64,000 bases of DNA from contig JNVV01000001.1 in the NCBI GenBank assembly GCA_000733355.1, positions 402,208-466,207 of the forward strand, read 5' to 3'. Every line of letters begins with the position of its first letter. Positions within the stretch are counted from its first letter, which is position 1. The notes under the pieces are model-generated. The model was not told the DNA's origin. It saw only the letters and a list, made by a program, of their open reading frames with translations, and made no database searches. Shown here one piece after another: positions 56,216-64,000 of this stretch. The DNA is from Falciphora oryzae (lineage: Eukaryota; Ascomycota; Sordariomycetes; Magnaporthales; Magnaporthaceae). A program made the translations under genes and the position numbers.

Positions 56216-58895
56216 ATGACCGCTGCCTCGGTATTTCTCGATGAGGAACATGACCCGCCCGCATCCCGCGATCAGCGCGATTCCAACGATTATATCCTGG
56301 GCAGAATCGGGCCTCATAATGTTGTTATAGCCTGCCTTCCCAAAGGAAGACTCGGCACAACGTCCGCTGCCGTCGTGGCCATCAACATGGTTTACAGCTT
56401 CCCCAACATTCGCCTTGGGCTTATGGTTGGCATCGGAGGGGGTGCACCGAGGCTCCCGAAGCATGATGTACGCCTTGGCGACGTTGTCATCAGCAGCCCG
56501 GGTGATGGCAACGGCGGTGTGCTCCAGTATGACTTCGGCAAAACGATTCAAACGAAGGAGTTCCAACGGACGGGATATCTTAACCAGCCACCGACGACAC
56601 TATTGACGGCTGTCAGTGGCCTTCAAAGACGGCATGAAACAAAGGGCCATCAATTCCAGGCTCAGTTGGATCAAATCCTAAAGGAGAACCCACGCTTGCG
56701 CAAAAAGTACTCTCGTCCGCCCAAAGAGAGCGACAGACTATACTGTTCGCATCACGTGCACCCCGACCCAAAGCAGCCGGCCCCCGATGCGCCAGAGCAG
56801 TCGAGCCACGATGCATCGGAGAAGCCCTGCAAGGAGGTGTGCGGTGACAACCCGAAGAATCTAGTTCCAAGGGGTGAACGGGACGAGGACGAGGACGACC
56901 CCGCAATACATTATGGTCTGATCGCCAGCGCGAACCAGGTGATGAAAGACGCTTGCATTCGGGACAAATTAGCCACCGAAATGGGTGTCCTCTGCTTCGA
57001 AATGGAAGCGGCCGGTCTGATGAACGATTTCCCTTGCTTGGTAATTCGCGGCATTTGCGATTACTCGGACTCGCACAAGAACAAGGAGTGGCAAGGCTAT
57101 GCGGCTATGATGGCGGCAGCTTATGCGAGGGGTCTTGTGAGGCATCTCATACCCAGCCAAGTCATGGCGGAAAAGAACGTCGCGGAGGTGATAGCATCTT
57201 TAGGTGTGTGATGTTGTTTTGCCTTGTGGGATTGGGAGATTTGGGTATTTTTTTTTTCTCTCCCGTTAAATGCACCCTGGTTTCGACTTTGCCCTGTCCT
57301 TTGCTACGCTGACAACGACTGTACGATTATTCGAGCGAACAGAGCAGAAGGTCGATGCCCTGCAGCAAGTCTCGCTCTCAGTTCAAACGAAGCTCGAGGA
57401 ACGCGACTTGGAGGCTCAAGTCACAGAAATGAAGGAGTGGCTCTGCCCTGCGGATGCGTCAACAAACGCCAACCGCGCGAATAAGCTCCACCACCCCGGA
57501 ACGTGCACATGGCTTCTGGAGGATTCGGCCTTCCAGGAGTGCTGCTCCGGTTCGCGTCGACAGTTGTGGCTGAATGCACTCGCTGGCTGCGGCAAAACGG
57601 TCCTCTGCGCCGCGGTCCTTGACCACCTCGCAGCCACCGCCGTCGATGGTCGTCTTATCCTCAAGTTCTTTTTCGACTTTCGCGACCCCAAAAAGCAGAC
57701 CTTGGATGACATGCTACGGGCGCTGGTCTTCCAGACCTACCGGCGGCAGATTACTTCCAGTGGGCACTCTGCTTGCGGCATCCAAGGGTCTGGGGACGAG
57801 CCAACGATCAAGCACCTGACGGACAGCCTCTACAAGATGCTCGTGGCTCAAACGGAGGTCTTCGTCGTCCTAGACGCGCTGGATGAGTCGACCACGAGGA
57901 CGGAAGAACTTCTAAGATGGATTAGAGACGTAAGGGACCGAACAGAGCTGCGGCATGTCCGGCTGATCTTCACGAGCCGACCCGAACCCGAATTCAAGCA
58001 TAACGTGCCCCTTGTGATCGGAAAGGAGAACTGCCTACCATTGGACAAAACGAAAGTCAACGCCGACATCCGCTCCTATATTAAGGCAAAACTTAAAGAA
58101 CGCTCCGGCTTTGTCGACAAGAACCTCTCTGACCACCTGGTCGATCTAATCACCACAAAGGTCGGGGACGGGGCAGACGGCATGTAAGTTTTTGCTCATC
58201 CAGCCAGCACAGTCCATTGTATTGTATCTAACAATTTGCGCAGGTTCAGATGGGCCGAGTGCCAACTAGACGAGCTTGCCGAGTGTGTCAGTCCTCAAGC
58301 TATCGAGGAGGCGCTCCAAAATCTACCCAAAGCCGGGGACCTCAAGGAAACCTATGACCGCATGATGGCAAAGATTCCGACGAGGACTATGGGAGGCGCG
58401 ATCCGACTACTTCAGTTTCTTGTCCATGCGGAAGAACCTCTAAGCGTCAGTGCAGCCATGGATGTCATAGCCACGCAAGTCGACCCCCCTCGAGGTTTCA
58501 GCTCTGGACGAAAGCCGTTCAACCAAGCCGGTCTCCTCAAGCACTGCCCTGGATTGGTTTACGTGGAGCATGGCACGCTGAGTTTTGCCCACTTTTCTGT
58601 CAAGGAGTACCTTCTTCAGCGAGCAGAGTTCAGCAAAGCGGCGGCGAGCAGACCTATCACATGGGCTTGTTTGATCCACCTCCGGCTTTTCATTCGACCC
58701 GATGACGACCTTGAACGTGTTTTTAGAGACCACCTTGATTATCGTCAATTGAGCCCGTACGCCTGGAGATACTGGATGCGCCATGCGGCAATCGCAATGG
58801 CTGAGGACGACTCGGACGATATCGTAGAGGAAATTCTCGTTTTTTTTTCGGGTTCCCACGGACTCGCCCCCTTTGACGGACTCAAATCACATTGA
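56216..58895 (+). CDS. Fungal NLR, N-terminal part: PNP-like domain plus NACHT
   Basis: Exons (from the first in-frame ATG, 56216) 56216..57203, 57343..58183 and 58244 onward. The frame continues upstream to 56163 without ATG and encodes the first strand of the domain ([17 protein letters not shown]), so the real start is disturbed. The N-terminal PNP_UDP-like domain shows [22 protein letters not shown] and [29 protein letters not shown] short coiled coil ([18 protein letters not shown]) leads to [26 protein letters not shown]-loop LAGCGKT, Walker [12 protein letters not shown], sensor-like [11 protein letters not shown], then the winged-helix part [24 protein letters not shown] and [11 protein letters not shown]. 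Fungal NLRs mediate non-self recognition and programmed cell death. This frame stops at 58895; the ankyrin part continues in another frame after a T9 run (58840-58848). Confidence 0.85.
58840..58848 (+). repeat. T9 run at the frame break of the NLR
   Basis: Frame 1 (used by the ankyrin part) is open from 58828 and frame 0 (used by NACHT) until 58895. Reading one T less gives a continuous protein through the run, with [12 protein letters not shown] at the join. Confidence 0.8.
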
Positions 58896-60075
58896 TCGTA
58901 GGCCTCCCCTGGATTTGGCCTACGCATGGGGATTCGACAAGGTTGTCCGGCGTCTTCTGCCAAGCACAGCATCAGACGCCAAAACGAAGGCCGCCCAATG
59001 CCAGGCGATCTCTGCGGCGTTGCTGCCCGACCACCCAGATACTAGGCGAGCCCGCAAGGAAGCAGGCAGAGTCATTCACTATCCGAATCTTTTTTATGTT
59101 GCTCCTCTTTACACGGCTTCAATAGAAGGCCACAGCGGGATCGTGCAGTTTCTACTGAACGCGGGGGCCTACGCCGATGCCAGAGGCGTATGGGATCGAA
59201 CTCCCCTCGCGGCTGCTTGTCGACACGACCATCTGGAGATTGTGCGAAAGCTACTGGCTGCAGGTGCCAACATCAACGCAGCAGACGCATACGGGTCGGA
59301 CACCCCTCTGACAATTGCGTCGAAATACGGGTATCACGATGTCGTAAAGGTGTTGCTGGAGAACGGGGCCGATGTCGACGTACAGGCCGGGATCGATGAC
59401 ACCGCTCTCACGCGAGCATCGGGGCATGGCCGCCTGGAAGTTGCAAAACAGTTGCTTGGCGCGGGAGCTGATGTCAACATTCAGTCTTATGCAGTCGGGG
59501 ATAGCCCCCTTATTGCTGCAGCCAGGAGTGGTAACCGGGATCTCGTGCAGTTGCTTTTGGACAAGGGGGCCAAGGTTGACGCATGCAATCGGGATTTGGA
59601 AAGCCCGCTTCAGATTGCATTGATGGAAGGTCGCCGCGATATCAAGCAGCTGCTCTTAGACAAGATGGGCAAGAGAGCCAGCATGGATGCAGGCACTGAA
59701 CCATCGGGCCTTCTCTGGGCTGCATCACGCGGAGGCGACGTGGACTTCGTGCGGCAGCTTCTGAAGATGGGGGTAGATGTCAACACGCGGGAAGGGTCGG
59801 GGGATACGGAGAGCCCCCTCGAGGCTGCAGTGCGCTCGGGCCGTCTAGAGGTTATGAGACTGCTCGCGGATAATGGTGCGGTTCTCGACCTGAACGGCGA
59901 GCTAGCCTCCCGTGCTCTTCGCAACGCTGTTAGAATGGGCCACTTGGAGGTGGTGCGCACGTTGTTTGATGCGGGCGCTTACGAGCATCTGTACGATGTC
60001 ATGGAGGTTGCTGTGAAGTATGGGCATGAAGAGATCGCACAACTGTTTCGGGCCAAAAGAGCCAAGCGTGGTTAG
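58849..60075 (+). CDS. Fungal NLR, C-terminal part: ankyrin repeats (shifted frame)
   Basis: An open frame of about 400 codons that is the natural continuation of the NACHT protein. It starts with the linker conserved in such NLRs (LDLAYAWGFDKVVRRLLP) and then has about nine ankyrin repeats from ~59107 to ~60050, with typical units such as TPLAAACRHDHLEIVRKLLA, AGANINAADAYGSDTPLTIA and GHGRLEVAKQLLGAGADVN. Ankyrins are the ligand-sensing module of fungal NLRs. There is no ATG with good context at its beginning (the first is well inside), so it is unlikely to be an independent gene. I tested intron explanations: the only nearby acceptor keeping the linker (GTAG before GCCTCCCC, 58903) needs a phase-2 donor, and none exists. 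The break is therefore a true indel, a sequencing error or programmed slippage. Confidence 0.82.
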   Translation, partial: RVPTDSPPLTDSNHIDRRPPLDLAYAWGFDKVVRRLLPSTASDAKTKAAQCQAISAALLPDHPDTRRARKEAGRVIHYPNLFYVAPLYTASIEGHSGIVQFLLNAGAYADARGVWDRTPLAAACRHDHLEIVRKLLAAGANINAADAYGSDTPLTIASKYGYHDVVKVLLENGADVDVQAGIDDTALTRASGHGRLEVAKQLLGAGADVNIQSYAVGDSPLIAAARSGNRDLVQLLLDKGAKVDACNRDLESPLQIALMEGRRDIKQLLLDKMGKRASMDAGTEPSGLLWAASRGGDVDFVRQLLKMGVDVNTREGSGDTESPLEAAVRSGRLEVMRLLADNGAVLDLNGELASRALRNAVRMGHLEVVRTLFDAGAYEHLYDVMEVAVKYGHEEIAQLFRAKRAKRG

Positions 60076-60622
60076 CCCAACAGGTTAGCGTCGTTGATAG
60101 GGGTGTTTCTGCGAAAAAAGAGCGGACACCGCCTAGGTCCTTGACTTCCGAGGTTCTTTGTCTTTTGTAGAATTGTCTTGGCTGTACCGAGTAGCGTGGT
60201 CTCTTTATGTGGTCTCGGCGGTTCTGTTCACCCTTTCATGGGAAGTACGCAGATAATAAAAGGATGTGTTCTCTCCTCATCGTTTTACATTTGAGGTATA
60301 AGATTTTGAATGGTTTTGCGGCTGGTGGTGATCTTGCCGGTCGCGCCGCGTTTGGGGAGATGGCCGTAAGACGGCAAGCGTCATTCAGGCAGCGACGGGA
60401 ACGATTGGGGGCACACTCTTTGGGGTTCCAACATCTTAGAAAGTTATGGCTTCAGCCTCCGGTGACCGGCTCGCCTACCTGGTAGTTTCTACGAAAAATA
60501 TTCCTCTCACTGCCTATGCAGCATTTCAACCAACAGACTTGAGACTCTGAGGCCGAGATGCCTTTTTTTTTTTTTTTTATTGCACGGCTGGCATTGAGAA
60601 TGCCCCTGTTATTCCACCCTCA
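60076..60622. other. Intergenic region, 547 bp
   Basis: Between the NLR and a minus-strand membrane-protein gene; T17 at about 60560-60578. No gene is seen. Confidence 0.45.
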
Positions 60623-61797
60623 TTACAAAGACTCCATGAAGTATTTATCCTTTTTTTTCTTTTCTTTTTTCCCTGCGGTGCTCCAGCGAAGGAGGAAGGG
60701 TTGCGGCAGCAACAAGAAGTTTGGGGTCCTATTAGTAGGTATCCAATATGTACCAATGTGCTTCGAAGCCGACGAAGAGCATGGCCACCTCTGCCCGTCG
60801 TTGCTAGCGGGCATCTCGCTCGCCGCGGGCTCCTTCGCCGGCAGCTCCGCCAGCCGGGGAGGCTGGATCCCCGCGAGCTCGCCGGGCGGCTGCCAGGCGT
60901 CCATCTCCTGGACGTCTGCCCCCCTCGGCAGGTGACCCGAATGCAGTTGCGGCTTGTCCTCGACACCACCATCGGCTGGCTTGTTCTTCCTTCTCCTCCT
61001 CCACGGTCGATGAAACACAACGACGCCAGTTACAAGGGCGATTACGACGGCGCCGCCAGCGGGCGAGCTCCATACGGCGCCCAGCACTTCTTCGTTTTCG
61101 GGCGCCGAGAAGGGTTGGAGCGGTGTTAGGTCTTACGCTAGTAGATGGATGTGCAGACCAGAGGGGAAAAAAACTCGGGCATGTCTGGACCGCCTCGAAG
61201 TATCTCACTCTCTTTTAAGCCCGAGCTCGATTGAGCCGTCGAGGGTGCCAGACCCACTGACTCTGCCAGCAGCGGCCTTCCTGTTGTGGGCGGGGTAGAG
61301 AAAGTGCTGTTTTTGGTGCTGTTGATACAGGTGGCGATGGTGGTGGTGTTGATATTGACCGATATGCTGGGAAGACCTGTAGCAACGGGATCAGGCCGAC
61401 TTCTAGTAGGTAGGCTGAGAGCAAGCGGGCCAGCTAGGCTAGCAGCGAAGGCTAAGACGCTCGTCGGCTTGCCACCGATGGCCGCGGAAGATATGGTCAT
61501 GACCAGGAAATTTGTCTCTTTGCAGTAGGCCAGGTACGGCGCAAATTGATATGCGAAATAGCCCCTGACGCTGTAGGTAGTGGGGTTGAGTCTTGTGTCG
61601 AGGCAGACAAGAAAAGTTCTCAGATGGCCCATGTAGGCGCTAGACTCGACGCAGAGCCCGGGGGATTTTCCTATCCGTTCGGCCTCTCGGAATGCATTTT
61701 CTGGATATCCGCCGTCAGTTCTATTAGTCTTCCCCAGCGTTAGGATGCTTAGGTGTCGAGGTCCGTGAAACCAGCCACCCGTTACCGAGAAAGGCAA
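60623..61797 (-). pseudogene. Type-I membrane protein, paralogue of the edge gene; probably decayed
   Basis: Exons complement(60623..61089) and complement(61209..~61797, 5' end unclear), joined in phase across a 119-nt intron with a CTAAC branch point. The ectodomain has a few Cys and the segment TYSVRGYFAYQFAPYLAYCKE, comparable to TSLRGYSLWWCEK in the gene at 62638-64000. An N-glycosylation-rich Ser/Thr stalk follows (NINTTTIATCINSTKNSTF), then one transmembrane helix (GGAVVIALVTGVVVF), a basic stop-transfer RPWRRRRKNK, and a short tail with VQEMDAWQPP and LAELPAKEPAASEMPA, again like its neighbour. The frame then runs on into unstructured sequence (LLLPQPFLLRW, KKEKKKK), suggesting a lost stop. 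No signal-peptide exon was found. It could still be functional with unrecognised 5' exons. Confidence 0.5.
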
Positions 61798-62637
61798 AAT
61801 AGAGTTAGAGTGATGCGACTGGCGGGTAAAGAACGGGGATATCAGGAGAAGGACAAAGGGTTAATAAACAAATATATACGGGAGACCTTCTCAGCCCTTT
61901 GGTCGAAAGCCACCAGCTGCTCATTCTTGAAGGATGGCTACGCCTGTCGGGTCATCGATGGGCAAGATGTCCGCAGATCCCCCCACATCAGTCTTGAGAA
62001 GCACGATAGCTACAGATACTTGTCTGTCATACCACACAGCCCGCCGCACGTTGGCATATTGTAACCAAGCCTGGCTTCCCCCAAAGGCCCTTGCATGCAA
62101 GTCACAGCAGAGCCTGGGGGCCAAACGGATAAGCAAGGCATCCCGGATATTGGATCAGACCTTGGCTCGCTTGGCCCCACGACACCCCCGATCTGTCGAC
62201 GGCTCCAACCGCGCCCGGTTCGGCTGCGATGTTGCGGGGTAAGCGGCAATAGGGCAGGCGATACGGGCTTGGGCGAGGCTCTCCGGGCCCGGCGGTGCTC
62301 TTACAACCCGCGGATCCTGAGTCGGGATGGCTCCATTGGGGGCCGTTTAGTTCTGGGCCGTTCTGTTTTGTGCGTCGCGCTCTTGGAGAGCCCGTATAAT
62401 GGCAAGGCTGCGCAGAAAAATGTGCTTAGTACGACCCTTTTCATCTATGCCGGAGAGGGAAGAAGGTAGTAACATCTTGACAAGCTCGACTTGACGGCTC
62501 CGCCAGCGGTAAGCCGATGATAGATACCGAGGCCGCCCTAGGCGTGTCGTAGAGGCACGCGATCTCAACCATTGAGCAACATGAAGCTATGATTATACTG
62601 GTAGCTAAGCTTCTCGAGCAAGAACAGTAGAGCAGTA
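61798..62637. other. Intergenic region, 840 bp
   Basis: Between the two paralogous minus-strand genes. It contains a tRNA-like D-arm/anticodon-arm fragment on the minus strand at about 62540-62585 but no T-arm. No coding frame of interest. Confidence 0.4.
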
Positions 62638-64000
62638 TTACTCCATCCTCCCACCGCTCCAATGCACCTCGCTCTCCCGTCCAGCCTCCTCGGCCGGGAG
62701 CTCTGCCAAGGGGGTCTTTGGTTCGATGCTCGTCGGCTGCTCCCCCGGCTGCGTGGCATCCATTTCGCTCGTTGGCCGCTGTTCGGCCTCCATCTCCTGG
62801 GGCCGGTGATCCTTGGCCTCCAGCTCGCTCAGCGGGCGTTGGGCTTTGACTCCCATCTCATGCGCTTGATCGACGGCCAGGGAAGGGTGGCTCGAGTGTG
62901 GCTGTGGCCCGTCGGAGGGGTTGTCGTCGGGCGCAGTTTGGTTGGTTTTTCTACCCCGGTGGCGGCGGCGGTAAAGCATGAATGCGGTGGCCACTAAGAG
63001 GACTATGGCGAGTGTGCCGACGACTGAGCCCACTACTGGGCCCACGACAGATGGGCTTCCGGCTGGTTTTAATTGTGGACGCGTGCGGTCAGCGCTTGTT
63101 GGGCAGGTATGCCAGGTATTTTGTAGATACAGAAGACAAGCCAAAACAGGCCAAACTCGGACACATAGAATACCTACCTTCTTCCTTTCCTCCTCCGTTG
63201 TTTGAGCCAGTCGGGCCTGGGCCCTGAGTAGTAACGGTATGAGCAGTAACGGTATGAGCAGTAACGGTATGAGCAGTAACGGTATGAGCAGTAACGGTAT
63301 GAGCAGTAACGGTATGAGCAGTAACGGTAATGGTGATGAACTGGGGTTTTTCACTTGGCCCATCTGCTGGAAGGATCGTTTCGAACACGAAAGTGGTAGT
63401 GGTCGATTTAGCTGTCATGAGGATACTTTTCGTGCCGGCCGTCTTTTCACACCACCAGAGTGAGTAGCCCCGGAGGCTCGTGTCGGCATATGTGTACTTG
63501 ACGCAGTTCGGGAACAAGGCATCTGAACTGCGTATGGGGGAGCCCGTATCGGTAATCTGCCTCAGTTTGCTGTTTTCCTAGACGCTGGCCGAGAATGGCG
63601 AAGACATACCATAGCCAAGTATTAGCTCCGATTGTATAGTACAGCGACTCGAAAGACCGATCTATGCAAGCCGTGGTCATATAGCACGCCGTTGTCGAGG
63701 AATCTGGGCAGCAGTCGACGGCCTTGTAGGCGGGGAACGTGTTCATATGGTAGTCGGTGCCGCATTTCAGAGGCGATTCTATAAATTGCAATATTCTTCA
63801 TTTAGTCGTGCCAATTCTTGATTGTGGTCGAGTTTCCGAGGAATCCCAATCGGGGAGGTCAAGGCTCACCAAGCTTTCCTTCTCGAAACCCCAATGTTTG
63901 GTTGTAGAGACCCCTTCGATCTAGGAGGCCGCCGGGGGACAGTAAAGGAGCCAGAGTGGGCGCCGGCGGCTTGTCGATGAGGGGGTGCGGATGGCCGACC
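62638..64000 (-). CDS. Cys-rich type-I membrane protein with repeat stalk (5' end outside window)
   Basis: Complement(62638..63062, 63178..63527, 63610..63778, 63870..>64000); the start lies beyond the right edge, and all phases agree. The ectodomain contains LLSPGGLLDRRGLYNQTLGF, then a Cys-rich part (CGTDYHMNTFPAYKAVDCCPD, ACYMTTACID, CSDALFPNCVKYTYADTSLRGYSLWWC). A Thr/Val-rich stalk is made of six perfect TVTAH pentapeptides plus a degenerate one. A transmembrane helix (VVGSVVGTLAIVLLVATAFML) is followed by RRRHRGRK and a ~100-residue Glu/Pro-rich cytosolic tail ending RMESTOP. I recognise the fungal pattern of Cys-rich ectodomain, Ser/Thr stalk, single helix and acidic tail (cell-wall sensor-like), but no named domain. 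Confidence 0.8.
63226..63330 (-). repeat. 15-bp coding minisatellite, seven units
   Basis: Seven tandem 15-mers (GAGCAGTAACGGTAT on the plus strand): five central copies are identical and the first and last each have one or more substitutions. On the minus strand they encode TVTAH repeats in the stalk of the membrane protein. Confidence 0.97.

Noticed and set aside
58825..58943. Intron GTAGAG...ACAAG explaining the NLR frame change
   Set aside because: It would be in phase, but it deletes the conserved DLAYAWGFDK linker and has a weak acceptor and no branch point.
63226..63330. CRISPR-like tandem array
   Set aside because: Units are contiguous 15-mers without spacers, in a eukaryotic coding exon; it is a minisatellite.

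Overview
The window is nuclear DNA of a filamentous ascomycete, most probably a Sordariomycete. The evidence is: GC-rich coding DNA, short introns (mostly 50-200 nt) with GTRNGT donors and CTRAC-type branch points, a single dispersed 5S rRNA gene, and a gene set typical of Pezizomycotina (three-subunit-fused urease, HET-C, GH45 cellulase, BtaB-BtaA betaine-lipid synthase, a PNP-NACHT-ankyrin NLR). I could not name a species from sequence alone. All gene models below were spliced by hand from donor/acceptor sites, phase and family knowledge.

Layout, left to right. A 3'-truncated Q-rich conserved gene (minus) and a Maf-family pyrophosphatase (minus) are followed by a divergent INO4-like bHLH gene (plus). 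A mitochondrial threonyl-tRNA synthetase (minus) shares a promoter with an unknown single-pass membrane coiled-coil protein (plus). Then come urease (plus), a two-exon HMG-box protein (minus) and, divergent from it, adenylosuccinate lyase (plus, seven exons). het-C (plus, eight exons) and a secreted GH45 endoglucanase (plus, seven exons including a 10-nt one) follow. Next are a PA-TM-RING ubiquitin ligase (plus), the Ada3/Ngg1 SAGA subunit (minus) and, divergent, betaine-lipid synthase (plus). A 5S rRNA gene, a GH18 chitinase (plus), the GARP subunit Vps53 (plus), tRNA-Ile(AAU) and thioredoxin reductase (minus) complete the core part.

The right end (about 55.9-64 kb) has a different character. 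It holds a fungal NLR (purine-nucleoside-phosphorylase-like domain, NACHT NTPase, ankyrin repeats) whose frame breaks in a T9 run between NACHT and ankyrins and whose first ATG is out of frame. Two minus-strand genes for type-I membrane proteins follow: one runs off the window edge and carries a perfect 15-bp coding minisatellite, the other looks decayed. This is the most dynamic part of the window and the best candidate for an immunity/allorecognition locus.

Most genes are unrelated housekeeping functions and are not co-regulated as a cluster; shared divergent promoters (Maf/bHLH, MST1/membrane protein, HMG/ADE13, Ada3/BTA1) are the main local links. About 40% of the window is intergenic, with several very long T tracts.
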